In this document: in pieces, positions 52,514 to 61,574 of the stretch
Position numbering within the stretch: the first letter of the stretch is position 1
Layout of the letters: each line of letters begins with the position of its first letter
NCBI GenBank assembly: GCA_965204925.1
Contig: OZ242021.1
Location: forward strand, 744,001-808,000
DNA: 64,000 nucleotides
DNA from: G963663315 sp965204925
Lineage (GTDB): Bacteria; Pseudomonadota; Gammaproteobacteria; Arenicellales; Poriferihabitantaceae
Direction of reading: 5' to 3'
Position numbers and translations under genes: made by a program
The notes under the pieces: generated by a model
Told to the model about the DNA's origin: nothing
Seen by the model: only the letters and a program-made list of their open reading frames with translations
Database searches by the model: none

Positions 52514-53557
52514 ATGAACGACCGATTTTTGAAAGCGTTAAAGCGTCAGCCGGTTGACTGTACGCCGATATGGATCATGCGTCAGGCCGGACGCTATCTG
52601 CCGGAATACCGGCAAAGCCGCGCCCGCGCCGGGGATTTTCTGACATTGTGCAAAACCCCGGCGCTGGCTTGTGAGGTGACGATACAACCGATTCTCAGGT
52701 TCGACCTGGACGCCGCCATTATCTTCTCCGATATTCTGACCATCCCGGATGCGATGGGGTTGGGGCTGACCATGAATGAAGGGACCGGGCCGCGGTTCGA
52801 ACGCCCGCTGCGGTCGGCAAACGAAATCGAAAAGCTGCCGCAAGTGGAGGTGGAAACGCAACTGGACTATGTTATGGAAGCCATCCGCATGACGCGCAGG
52901 GAACTCGACGGTAAAGTCCCGCTGATCGGATTTGCCGGCAGTCCATGGACTCTGGCCGCCTATATGATCGAAGGGCAAGGAAGCCGGGATTTCATACAAA
53001 TCAAAAGCCTGATGCACGATCAGCCGGCAACCATGCACCGCCTGTTGCAGAAGATCACCCGGGCAACGGTTGATTATCTGACGGCGCAGGTTGCGGCGGG
53101 GGCGCAGGCTGTCATGGTGTTCGACACATGGGGGGGAGTGCTGAGTACACCGGACTACGAGGAGTTCTCGCTGGATTACATGGCGCAAATTGTGACCGCG
53201 CTGAAAACGGCCCCAGCCTGTTCTTCAACCCCGGTGACCCTGTTTACCAAAGGCGGGGCGGGGTGGCTGGAGCGGATCGCACAAACCGGATGCGACGCGA
53301 TCGGACTGGACTGGACCGTCTCACTGGGTACAGCGAGGAAAAGGACCGGGGGAGCGGTTGCCCTGCAAGGCAATATGGACCCCACCGTACTCTATGCCTC
53401 CAGCGACAAGGTGGAACGCGAAGCGAAGCGCATACTCGCAGATTTCGGCCCCGGCGAAGGGCATATATTCAACCTCGGCCACGGCATTCACCCCGGCATT
53501 CACCCGGAGCGCGTACAAACGCTGGTGGAAGCGGTACACCGGCAAAGCCGGCGGTGA
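52514..53557 (+). CDS. hemE: Uroporphyrinogen decarboxylase
   Basis: A 347-residue enzyme converting uroporphyrinogen III to coproporphyrinogen III in haem synthesis. IWIMRQAGRYLPEYR at the N-terminus, IIFSDILTIPDAMGLG with the catalytic Asp, DTWGGVLS and GHGIHPGIHPE are canonical. 3 bp after gltD, in the gltB-gltD-hemE order seen in other Gammaproteobacteria. Required for haems and, via uroporphyrinogen III, related to siroheme branch demand of DsrAB. Confidence 0.96.
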   Translation: MNDRFLKALKRQPVDCTPIWIMRQAGRYLPEYRQSRARAGDFLTLCKTPALACEVTIQPILRFDLDAAIIFSDILTIPDAMGLGLTMNEGTGPRFERPLRSANEIEKLPQVEVETQLDYVMEAIRMTRRELDGKVPLIGFAGSPWTLAAYMIEGQGSRDFIQIKSLMHDQPATMHRLLQKITRATVDYLTAQVAAGAQAVMVFDTWGGVLSTPDYEEFSLDYMAQIVTALKTAPACSSTPVTLFTKGGAGWLERIAQTGCDAIGLDWTVSLGTARKRTGGAVALQGNMDPTVLYASSDKVEREAKRILADFGPGEGHIFNLGHGIHPGIHPERVQTLVEAVHRQSRR

Positions 53558-53690
53558 TTGGTTGGTTTCCATTATTTCAAACGCGGGAATTGGGGAATCA
53601 GCAGCGAACGTCGGTTAAGCAACGGCCTTGCGCTCTGTTGCTTCGCTCCCCCCGTACAAGATCAATTAAGGAGGCATTTCAACTTCAGGT

Positions 53691-55070
53691 TTGACAAATC
53701 GTAACACAGCCGTTGAAATTATTTCTCTGTTATGCCAGAATGTCAAAAAGTGTCCCAGAGAAACAGAAATGCCGGCATTCAGGCAGGGAGAAATATCCCG
53801 GCTTATTGAAAAATCCGGGTTATCCAGAAAAGAAATTGCCTCACGCACGGGGTACAATATCAGGACCCTGTATCGTTGGGAATCCGGTGAAACAATTCCC
53901 AGGAAAACTGTTACTGACTGGCTATCAAGACAGGCCAAAACAGCTATCCTGTATCAGCCTGCGGGAAAACCTGGATTCACTTTTATTGATCTGTTTGCCG
54001 GAATCGGCGGCCTTCGAATGGGATTTGAATCCGCGGGTGGACGATGTATTTTCACCAGTGAATGGAATTTGGCCTGCCGGAAAACATATCAGGCGAACTT
54101 TCCATGCAATCATCCTGTTGCCGGGGATATTACTACCATAGCAGAAGAAGAAATACCCGCACATGATGTGCTTGTTGCCGGATTCCCCTGCCAGCCTTTT
54201 TCCATTGCCGGCGTCTCGAAGAAGAATGCGCTAGGGAAAAAACACGGTTTTTCCTGCGATGCACAGGGCACTCTGTTTTTCGATACTGCACGTATTATTG
54301 CCCGGCGCCGGCCACCAGCCTTTCTGTTGGAAAATGTAAAAAACCTGATCAGTCATGACGCAGGAAACACATTTCGCGTTATCCGGAAAACCCTGGAGGA
54401 AGACCTCGGTTATCATATCGACTGGCGCATAATCAATGCAAAGGGGTTTGTCCCGCAAAATCGCGAGAGGATTTTTATTGCAGGTTTTCGCGAGCATACC
54501 GGCTTTGATTTCAGCCGACTGGATGTGCCTGACCCGGCGAACGGACCGCTAATGTATACGGTTCTGCACCCGCAGGATGGCGCCGAGCCGGAAGAGCCGC
54601 CCTACACACACGGACCACTCGGTACGGTCAGCCCCAAATACACACTTTCGGGAAACCTGTGGGCCTACCTTGAAAACTATGCCGCAAAACACAAGGCAAG
54701 GGGGAACGGATTCGGCTATGGCCTTGTTGGTCCGGATGATGTTTCCCGTACATTGTCCGCCCGCTATTACAAGGATGGTTCCGAGATACTGGTTCGACAG
54801 CATGGGGACAGACCACGCCGTCTGACCCCGAGAGAATGTGCGCGCCTGATGGGTTTCGATGGCCCCGGAAAACCACATTTCGAGATTCCGGTTTCCGACA
54901 CACAGGCTTACAAGCAGTTTAGCAATGCGGTTGTCGTTCCGGTTGTTGAGGCAATCGCGCAATTTATGTTGCCTCATATTCGCGCCGTAATGGAAAAGGA
55001 TAAAAGACAGACTGAACTGGTTCCGGAATTTGTATCTGACAGGAAAAGAAAGTTGACGGCCAGTGCCTGA
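53691..55070 (+). CDS. dcm: Dcm-like DNA cytosine-5 methyltransferase with N-terminal HTH
   Basis: About 459 residues. The C5-methyltransferase domain has FIDLFAGIGGLRMGFE, the catalytic PCQPFSIAG, LLENVKNL, and QRERIF-type NRERIFIAGF; the C-terminus RPRRLTPRECARLMGF resembles E. coli Dcm strongly, so CCWGG is a plausible target (inference). The N-terminal ~90 residues differ from Dcm and contain an XRE/MerR-like helix-turn-helix (GLSRKEIASRTGYNIRTLYRWESGETIP), which may regulate the operon. TTG at 53691 (after AGGAGG at about 53670) or ATG at 53769. Overlaps vsr by 8 bp. Confidence 0.9.
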   Translation: MTNRNTAVEIISLLCQNVKKCPRETEMPAFRQGEISRLIEKSGLSRKEIASRTGYNIRTLYRWESGETIPRKTVTDWLSRQAKTAILYQPAGKPGFTFIDLFAGIGGLRMGFESAGGRCIFTSEWNLACRKTYQANFPCNHPVAGDITTIAEEEIPAHDVLVAGFPCQPFSIAGVSKKNALGKKHGFSCDAQGTLFFDTARIIARRRPPAFLLENVKNLISHDAGNTFRVIRKTLEEDLGYHIDWRIINAKGFVPQNRERIFIAGFREHTGFDFSRLDVPDPANGPLMYTVLHPQDGAEPEEPPYTHGPLGTVSPKYTLSGNLWAYLENYAAKHKARGNGFGYGLVGPDDVSRTLSARYYKDGSEILVRQHGDRPRRLTPRECARLMGFDGPGKPHFEIPVSDTQAYKQFSNAVVVPVVEAIAQFMLPHIRAVMEKDKRQTELVPEFVSDRKRKLTASA

Positions 55071-55551
55071 TATCGTTTCCCCGAAAACCCGCAGACTTAT
55101 GATGGCCGGTATCCGTGCAAAGGATACGAAGCCCGAACTTTTCGTTCGCAGGGCTCTGCATGCAAGAGGATTCCGTTACAGACTGCATAACCGTAAACTC
55201 CCCGGAAAACCGGATATAGCTTTCCCCAAATACAAGGCCGTCATTCTTGTCAATGGCTGTTTCTGGCATGGACATGATTGTCATTTATTCAAGTGGCCGT
55301 CTACCAGACAGGAATTCTGGCGCAGAAAAATCACTCGCAACCGGCAGAAAGATGAAGAAACCCGACAGGCCCTGAGTGACGCAGGCTGGCGGGTTGCTGT
55401 AATTCATGAGTGTGCCTTGAAAGGCAGAACAAGACTTGAGCCGGACGAGGTAATCAGCGTGGCAGAAAAGTGGTTACGTTCAGGCAGCGCAGATCATGTG
55501 ATTGAGGGTATACGGGAAGAAAACCCGGAAGGCGGGGAGAATGGAACCTGA
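55063..55551 (+). CDS. vsr: Very short patch repair endonuclease
   Basis: A 162-residue Vsr that nicks at T:G mismatches arising by deamination of 5-methylcytosine in Dcm sites. SPKTRRLMMAGIRAKDTKPELFVRRALHARGFRYRLH, GKPDIAFPKYKAVILVNGCFWHGHDC and GWRVAVIHECALK match the family. GTG start inside the last codons of dcm, as in the E. coli pair. It follows that the partner methylates cytosine. Confidence 0.93.
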   Translation: MPDIVSPKTRRLMMAGIRAKDTKPELFVRRALHARGFRYRLHNRKLPGKPDIAFPKYKAVILVNGCFWHGHDCHLFKWPSTRQEFWRRKITRNRQKDEETRQALSDAGWRVAVIHECALKGRTRLEPDEVISVAEKWLRSGSADHVIEGIREENPEGGENGT

Positions 55552-55608
55552 GCCCGAGGATGGAACCGGCGCGACTTTCAAAAAATTATTTGCCTGGTCA
55601 GGCTTGAC

Positions 55609-56831
55609 CTATGCCTTGCCGATAATCGCCGTAGCATAGACTGCTGTATCCGCAGCGCTCATGCCGAGTTGCCGCGCGAGGTCGCGCCAACCACGCAAGG
55701 CGCCGGCGACTTCGCCGGTGATCCGCACCGCTTCGTCATTCTTCAGCCCGAAGAACGGCGCGGCCCGATACGCCAAATCAAGATCGGCTTGCGGGCCTTC
55801 GTCACTGATCCAGGTCGTCAGTTCGCGCGCTTTTTCTTCAAGTGGCGCCGGATTCAGATCATAAGCGGGCGACAGACGCCATTTGTTATCGCCGCCATAG
55901 AGAAATCCGTGATTACGCAGATGATCGTCAAGATTGCCGATCATCACGCTAAACACAATCCGCCGCCAGAGTTCGTGCAGATCTTCGGTCGGGGCGCTGG
56001 AATACATGCGAATACATTCGGCAATGTCCGTATAGGTTGCCGTATCTCCGTCATGGAGTCCCAAAAGACTCATTGCCGACAGAAACGGGAGAGTCGCTTC
56101 CCGTCCCGGTCGAAACGCCGGATCAGCGCCACCGGCTTCCCGGCGACGGTTTCGATCCGACCATGCGCTGCATTGACCCTTGCCCTGTCGGCCAGGATGA
56201 GCGCCAGGATTTCACCGCGCGGGACGCTACGGTCATCGTCCGGCTTCGGGAATTTGGCAATGGCAAGCGATCCGTCCCGATCAACGATCGCCGATTTCGG
56301 CCGAGCGCCGCCAAGTGGTGATCCCTCATTCAGCAACAGTTTCAGATCATCTGCGGTCTCCGTATTGTCCTGTACCGCATCGGCCGCGCTCAATAGCGCC
56401 CGCAGCCGAATCAGCGGCGGCACGCGGTAGCGGCCTATGCCATGATCGAAACCGGACTCGCCTGCCCGCCGGTATCGAAGCGAGCCGACTCGCACCTGAT
56501 CGTTGATCGCCAGCAGATAATCAATTTCCGACAGGCTGCGATTTTCTCCGGACTTGCGAAATGCGCGCCGGATGAGTTGCTGTCCCCAACGTTCGGGCGC
56601 GGTATCTCGCAGCGCGCCGGGCAGCGCCGACTTGTCCGAACGGGTATAGAACGGACTATCGTCAAGCGGCAGATTGGCAGGATCCAGAGCGAAAGCATCA
56701 CGGTAAACCAGCCAGTCGCCGTCATACTCGAATACAGAGCTTGGCCCGCGTGCTTTGGCGACATAGCGGCAGCGCCCGACAAGGCATGTTTCACCACCAT
56801 GATCGATATGCGCTTCAACCGTCTCGCTCAT
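55609..56831 (-). pseudogene. hipA: HipA-type kinase, frameshifted
   Basis: Two frames make one HipA. Frame 1 (from 56831): MSETVEAHID to RFDRDGKRL. Frame 2 continues LPFLSAMSLLGLHDGDTATYTDIAE, and holds NLDDHLRNHGFL and LSPAYDLNPAP, the catalytic and metal-binding residues. At about 56088-56093 a CT dinucleotide appears to be duplicated (CGACTCTCCC where CGACTCCC would keep frame), so the kinase is cut before its active site. Without recoding or sequencing error it is inactive. HipA normally phosphorylates a tRNA synthetase or another target and is held in check by HipB. Confidence 0.85.
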
Positions 56832-57162
56832 GCTGGCCCTGCTTGCGGCCGCGCGGTACAATCCGTTGCGGCAGCCGGTCTTCTTCGATATCCAGCCCGA
56901 GGGAGTCATTGCTGCGGTCGGCCAGTTGTCCGACTCCTTCAACCAGTCCCGGGATCGCCAGTACCGTGACATAGGCGCCGATCGAAACGGTTGGATCGCC
57001 CTTCTCGATCCTGGAGCAGGCGCTGCGGCTCAGGAAGGCGCGCTCGGCCATTGAGACGGTTGAGATACGGCGTTTTTTACGCGCAACCACGATATCCCGG
57101 CCGAGTTTTGCCAAAGCCTTTCGCGCCGGGCGCGGCAGTGTAGCGGTTGCTTGTGATTTCAT
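56815..57162 (-). CDS. hipB: HipB-like XRE antitoxin
   Basis: A 115-residue HTH protein: LAKLGRDIVVARKKRRISTVSMAERAFLSRSACSRIEKGDPTVSIGAYVTVL is a typical Cro/XRE domain. The ATG at 57162 was chosen over a longer start. Its end overlaps hipA by 17 bp, the usual toxin-antitoxin arrangement. It should neutralise HipA and repress its own promoter. Confidence 0.85.
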   Translation of the reverse strand: MKSQATATLPRPARKALAKLGRDIVVARKKRRISTVSMAERAFLSRSACSRIEKGDPTVSIGAYVTVLAIPGLVEGVGQLADRSNDSLGLDIEEDRLPQRIVPRGRKQGQHERDG

Positions 57163-57202
57163 AATATGTCTTGTAAAAAACGCACTAAAAGTCTTTAATG
57201 CC

Positions 57203-57222
57203 TGATACATAATACATTATCA
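57203..57222. promoter_or_regulatory. Candidate HipB operator
   Basis: An imperfect palindrome TGATACATAATACATTATCA, 41 bp upstream of the hipB start, in an AT-rich stretch. Spacing and shape fit autoregulation by HipB. The rest of 57223-57429, up to the rpoH stop, is without recognisable features. Confidence 0.4.
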
Positions 57223-57429
57223 AGACCACAAAGCTGCGGCCAATGCAGCGAAAAAACTGACCGGCTTAAAATTTCCTGACGAATCCTGATGCCCTCTGCC
57301 AGTTGAAATAATGTCGGATTCCGGTTCAGGAAAGCGCGCAATAACGGTTCGGGCGAAGTCCTTTGGCTGGTTCCCGAATTCTTTCCTGTGCGCACCCGAT
57401 GGCTGGCGCCGGCCTGCGCCAGCTACGAA

Positions 57430-58287
57430 TCAAGCCGCGGAAATCGCGTTTCTCATGGTTTCCAGAGCCTGTTTTTCTATCTGCCGGATTCTTTCCGCCG
57501 ATACTCCGTACTGGCGCGCAAGATCATGCAGGGTGGGTTTGTCATCGCTCAGCCATCGCCGGGTGACGATGTCCTTGCTGCGCTCATCCAGCTTTTCCAG
57601 GGCTGCGCCAAGCTGATGCTGCTGTTGCTGCCGGTATTCGTTGTTTCCAACTACCATCTCGGGGTCATAACGGCTGTCTCCAAGATACCGCGAAGGCAAC
57701 AGACAGGCGCTGTTTTCATCCTGATCGGAAGAGCCGTCGAAAGCAATATCGGTACCGCTTAATCTGGTTTCCATTTCCCGCACGACGCCGGTATCGACAT
57801 CCAGATCATCAGCAAGCCCGGTTACTTCTGCGCCATTCATCCGTCCCCATTTGGAGCGGGATTTTCTCAGGTTGAAAAACAGCTTGCGTTGTGCCTTGGT
57901 GGTGGCAACCTTGACAATGCGCCAGTTGCGAACCACATAATCGTATATTTCAGCGCGTATCCAGTGTACTGCAAATGAAACAAGCCGAACATCACGGGTC
58001 GGATCGAAACGCTTGACAGCTTTCATCAGGCCGACGCTCCCCTCCTGAATGAGATCGGGTAGCGGCAGGCCGTAACCCATAAACCCTCGCGCTACCTTGA
58101 CCACATAACGCAGATGGGATAACACCAGTTCGCGCGCAGCTTCGAGGTCGCCGTCATCGCGATAACGTACGGCCAGATCGTACTCCTGCCCGGCAGTCAA
58201 AATCGGAGCGGCATTAACCGCGTGCATATAGGCCGTCAAGCTGCCGCCAGCGGAGAGTTGTATCGGAGCGGATAAACGTTGCGTCAT
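57430..58287 (-). CDS. rpoH: RNA polymerase sigma factor RpoH (sigma-32)
   Basis: A 285-residue heat-shock sigma factor. Region 2 (YVVKVARGFMGYGLPLPDLIQEGSVGLMKAVKRFDP), the RpoH box QRKLFFNLRKSRSKWG and region 4 (LHDLARQYGVSAERIRQIEKQALETMR) are intact. The ATG at 58287 was chosen; a longer frame would begin inside the CIRCE element. Directs transcription of chaperones and proteases, including probably hslVU in this window. Confidence 0.95.
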   Translation of the reverse strand: MTQRLSAPIQLSAGGSLTAYMHAVNAAPILTAGQEYDLAVRYRDDGDLEAARELVLSHLRYVVKVARGFMGYGLPLPDLIQEGSVGLMKAVKRFDPTRDVRLVSFAVHWIRAEIYDYVVRNWRIVKVATTKAQRKLFFNLRKSRSKWGRMNGAEVTGLADDLDVDTGVVREMETRLSGTDIAFDGSSDQDENSACLLPSRYLGDSRYDPEMVVGNNEYRQQQQHQLGAALEKLDERSKDIVTRRWLSDDKPTLHDLARQYGVSAERIRQIEKQALETMRNAISAA

Positions 58288-58324
58288 TGAACTATGGTAA
58301 TCGGGTTTCTGATTGTTTCTTATT

Positions 58325-58351
58325 TTAGCGCTCAATCGGGTAGAGTGCTAA
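58325..58351. promoter_or_regulatory. CIRCE element (HrcA operator) upstream of rpoH
   Basis: TTAGCGCTC (58325-58333), N9 (58334-58342), GAGTGCTAA (58343-58351). The consensus is TTAGCACTC-N9-GAGTGCTAA, so 17 of 18 positions agree and the spacer is exact. It sits 37 bp upstream of the rpoH ATG, where it would control rpoH, which is transcribed leftwards. Confidence 0.85.
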
Positions 58352-58373
58352 TAATTTTGAAAGTTCCGTCAGA

Positions 58374-59099
58374 TCACCGATTATTTTCGACCCATGCCCT
58401 GATTTTCGACTCCGCTTCCCTGGCGATCCGGTCGCGGGAATCGCTCGGCGCCAGCAGGTCGAAAACCCGCACGTGCACCTGTATCCTGCCCAGACAAACA
58501 GTTTTCCACAGGCTTTGCAGGAACGTCATGTTTTCTCCATAGCTGACCGCAGGAAGCGGATTGCCGTACCTGTCCGAATAGCGCAGGCCGACCGGCTGCA
58601 CGCGGGCATTGCTTTCAATGGCGGATTTCACGAGCCGTGGATAAAACCGGTTGACGGAGTGTCCGTCTGTGGTCGTACCTTCGGGAAAGACCAGAACCGA
58701 CTGTTTCTCAAACAATAATTGCGACAGTCCGGCATTCGCCTCGATTGCCCCGCTGCCTCTGTCAATGAACAGGGTACCCGCTGTTTTTGCAATGAATCCC
58801 AATACCGGCCAGCTTGCGATTTCGCTTTTCGCCAGGAATATAACCGGCGCTTCGGAGCCAATCACGGAAATATCGAGCCAGGAAACGTGGTTGGATACGA
58901 CAAGCGCCCCCGCAGCAGGCGCCGCCCCGCTGAATTGACAGCGAACACCCACCACCCGCACCACCCCCTTATGCCAGAGCCGGGCGATCCTCTGGTAAAA
59001 CCGGCGACTCAGAACAACCGACAGGATGCTGCAAGCCACTCCTGCACAAACCAGCAGGCCAAGCAAAAAGACTTTGACGGCGCCGGCAATCCTGTTCAC
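58374..59099 (-). CDS. plsC: 1-acyl-sn-glycerol-3-phosphate acyltransferase-like protein
   Basis: A 241-residue membrane-anchored acyltransferase. N-terminal hydrophobic segment, then NHVSWLD (the NHX4D motif), FIDRG, FPEGTTT and the later VQPVGLRY. Acylates lysophosphatidic acid or a similar substrate. It uses a GTG start only one base after hslU, so the two are coupled. Confidence 0.9.
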   Translation of the reverse strand: MNRIAGAVKVFLLGLLVCAGVACSILSVVLSRRFYQRIARLWHKGVVRVVGVRCQFSGAAPAAGALVVSNHVSWLDISVIGSEAPVIFLAKSEIASWPVLGFIAKTAGTLFIDRGSGAIEANAGLSQLLFEKQSVLVFPEGTTTDGHSVNRFYPRLVKSAIESNARVQPVGLRYSDRYGNPLPAVSYGENMTFLQSLWKTVCLGRIQVHVRVFDLLAPSDSRDRIAREAESKIRAWVENNR

Positions 59100-59100
59100 G

Positions 59101-60423
59101 TCAAAGTATGTAGCGCGAAAGATCCTGGTCGTCCGCGAGGTCTTTCAGGTGCCGGTTCACATAGTCAACATCAATACAGACATTTTGACCGAACCTGTCG
59201 GCCGCTTCAAATGAGACCGTTTCCAACAAGCGCTCCATGACCGTATGCAGTCTGCGTGCGCCGATATTCTCGGTTTGCTCGTTGACCTGCCAGGCGACCT
59301 CGGCAATACGCTGGATACCCTGCTGCGTGAACTCGAGCCGCAGACCCTCCGTTCCCATTAACGCCTGGTATTGCTCGGTCAGCGAGGCGTCCGGCTCGGT
59401 CAGTATCCGAACAAAATCATCACTGTTCAGCGCTTGCAATTCAACACGAATCGGGAGCCGCCCCTGTAGTTCGGGAATGAGGTCTGACGGTTTGGACAAT
59501 TGAAACGCGCCGGATGCAATAAACAGGACGTGATCGGTTTTTACCATGCCGTATTTGGTCGACACGGTCGAACCTTCAACCAGGGGCAGCAGGTCTCGTT
59601 GCACCCCTTCCCTGGAAGCGTCAACGCCACTGTGCGTCGCGCTGGAGCGGTTGACGATCTTGTCGATCTCGTCCAAAAAAACGATTCCATTCTGCTCGAC
59701 CTTGTCCAGCGCCTGCAACCGGACTTCCTCTTCGTTGATCAGTTTTGATACCTCTTCCTCGGTCAACAGTCTTAATGCTTCTGCCACGGGAACCTTGCGC
59801 GTGGTTTTTTTCTGTCCTCCCATATTCTGGAACAAACCCTGGAGTTGGTGGGTCATTTCTTCCATTCCCGGGGGAGCCATGATTTCCACGCCAATGGAGG
59901 CGCTGCTGACCTCGATTTCGATTTCCTTGTGGTCCAGCTTTCCTTCGCGAAGCATTTTTCTGAATTTCTGGCGAGCGGCGCTGTCATCATTGACGGGTTC
60001 CCCGCGAGCGGGCGGCAGCAATATATCGAGAATAGTTTCCTCGGCCATATCCTCGGACTTGCTCCTGACTTTTTCCGTTGCCTGTTCCCGGGTCATTTTC
60101 AGCGATATGTCCATGAGGTCGCGGATAATCGAATCAACTTCCCGGCCAACATATCCTACTTCGGTGAATCTGGTCGCTTCGACTTTTATGAATGGCGCGT
60201 TAGCCAATTTGGCCAGTCGTCGGGCAATCTCGGTTTTGCCTACTCCGGTGGGCCCGATCATGAGGATATTCTTGGGCGTGATCTCTCCACGCAGATCCGC
60301 ATTGACTTGCATTCTTCTCCAGCGATTCCTCAGCGCGATAGCGACCGAACGCTTTGCCGCATTCTGGGCAATGATATGCTTGTCCAGTTCTTCGACAATT
60401 TCTCTGGGGGTCATTTCAGTCAT
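59101..60423 (-). CDS. hslU: ATP-dependent protease ATPase subunit HslU
   Basis: A 440-residue AAA+ unfoldase. LMIGPTGVGKTEIAR (Walker A), the GYVGREVDS pore motif, GIVFLDEIDKI (Walker B), and a C-terminal RYIL that inserts into HslV. An in-frame start nine codons earlier (60450) is possible; MTEMTPREIVEELDKHI is the family start. Follows hslV by 27 bp. Confidence 0.96.
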   Translation of the reverse strand: MTEMTPREIVEELDKHIIAQNAAKRSVAIALRNRWRRMQVNADLRGEITPKNILMIGPTGVGKTEIARRLAKLANAPFIKVEATRFTEVGYVGREVDSIIRDLMDISLKMTREQATEKVRSKSEDMAEETILDILLPPARGEPVNDDSAARQKFRKMLREGKLDHKEIEIEVSSASIGVEIMAPPGMEEMTHQLQGLFQNMGGQKKTTRKVPVAEALRLLTEEEVSKLINEEEVRLQALDKVEQNGIVFLDEIDKIVNRSSATHSGVDASREGVQRDLLPLVEGSTVSTKYGMVKTDHVLFIASGAFQLSKPSDLIPELQGRLPIRVELQALNSDDFVRILTEPDASLTEQYQALMGTEGLRLEFTQQGIQRIAEVAWQVNEQTENIGARRLHTVMERLLETVSFEAADRFGQNVCIDVDYVNRHLKDLADDQDLSRYIL

Positions 60424-60450
60424 GGCAGCTTCCGGGGTAATAACGTGCAA

Positions 60451-60990
60451 TCAGTAATCCAGAGTCTCGATGGTCAAGTGGTCATTGGTATAGATGCAGA
60501 CCCGTCCTGCAATTCCAAGACTTTTCTCGACGATCTCGCGGGCGGACAAATCCGAGCTTTCAATAAGGGCCAGCGCCGCCGACTTGGCGAAATTTCCACC
60601 GGATCCGATCGCCATTACGCCCTGTTCGGGCTCGATGACGTCTCCATTCCCGGAAATGACAAGCGATGCTTCACGGTTCGCCACCGCCAGCAAGGCCTCC
60701 AGTCTGCGCAACATGCGGTCGGTACGCCAGTCCTTGGCCAGTTCCACTGCCGCCCGAATCAGTTGGCCCTGATGCTTTTCCAGCTTTCCCTCAAATCGTT
60801 CGAACAGCGTGAATGCGTCCGCCGTGCCGCCCGCAAACCCTGCCAATACCTGCCTGTTGTACAGGCGCCGCACCTTGCGCGCATTGCTTTTCATCATTGT
60901 GTTACCGATCGAAACCTGGCCGTCGCCGCCGATTACAACCTGGTTATCAGTGCGCACAGAGAGAATGGTCGTGCCTCTGAACTGCTTCAT
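60451..60990 (-). CDS. hslV: ATP-dependent protease proteolytic subunit HslV
   Basis: A 179-residue threonine peptidase. The mature N-terminal Thr follows MKQFRG (TTILSVRTDNQVVIGGDGQVS), and GFAGGTADAFTLFERFE and AIGSGGNFAKSAA are conserved. Forms a dodecamer with HslU, heat-shock induced. Confidence 0.96.
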   Translation of the reverse strand: MKQFRGTTILSVRTDNQVVIGGDGQVSIGNTMMKSNARKVRRLYNRQVLAGFAGGTADAFTLFERFEGKLEKHQGQLIRAAVELAKDWRTDRMLRRLEALLAVANREASLVISGNGDVIEPEQGVMAIGSGGNFAKSAALALIESSDLSAREIVEKSLGIAGRVCIYTNDHLTIETLDY

Positions 60991-61038
60991 TTGATCACTC
61001 CGGAAGAAACGCGCCTCTCCTGACGGGAAACGAATATT

Positions 61039-61521
61039 TTAATTGACCAGTTTCAAATGAGGGGGCGAATCCGGCTTTTTATCGGATTGACGTCCTGATT
61101 GACTACCGGTCGACCGGTGTTTTTTCGGGTCACGTTCGCTTCCCGGAGGCGGCTTGCCCGTATCCTCGAACGTGATTCCGATTCCATTCTCCCTGGCATA
61201 GACGGCCATGACGGCAAATACGGGCACACAAATCTCAATCAGCTTCCCGGAAAAACGGGCCGAACACATCAGAATTTTATTATCAATCTGAAGCGCCCTC
61301 ACCGATTGCGGGTGAATATTCAACACGATTTCATGTTCCCTGACATACTCCGGCGGCACAACAACCTCTTCGCGTCTCGTATCTACCCGAATCTGCGGTG
61401 TCAGCCCGCTGTCAACCGCCCACTCGTAGATGGCGCGAATCAGATAGGGTCTGGTAGAAGCAGGCAGGCCGGGCCGGCGCTTGCCCGGTCCACCGCCCTT
61501 ACCCTTGTCCAAAGTTCCCAT
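61039..61521 (-). CDS. sspB: Stringent starvation protein B (ClpXP adaptor)
   Basis: A 160-residue SspB: RPYLIRAIYEWAVDSGLTPQIRVD, LNIHPQSVRALQIDN and FSARFSG-like MCSARFSG make the substrate-binding fold, and the C-terminal tail (PPHLKLVN) fits the ClpX-docking XB motif. It delivers ssrA-tagged proteins to ClpXP. sspA, usually just upstream after petC, is not here. Confidence 0.93.
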   Translation of the reverse strand: MGTLDKGKGGGPGKRRPGLPASTRPYLIRAIYEWAVDSGLTPQIRVDTRREEVVVPPEYVREHEIVLNIHPQSVRALQIDNKILMCSARFSGKLIEICVPVFAVMAVYARENGIGITFEDTGKPPPGSERDPKKHRSTGSQSGRQSDKKPDSPPHLKLVN

Positions 61522-61574
61522 CAGGATCTGATCGCTACAGAACGGCGCAAATTTGATTCATAACCCGCCACGTT

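Noticed and set aside
59845..61023. 392-codon plus-strand open frame across hslU/hslV
   Set aside because: Shadow of two well conserved genes on the other strand.
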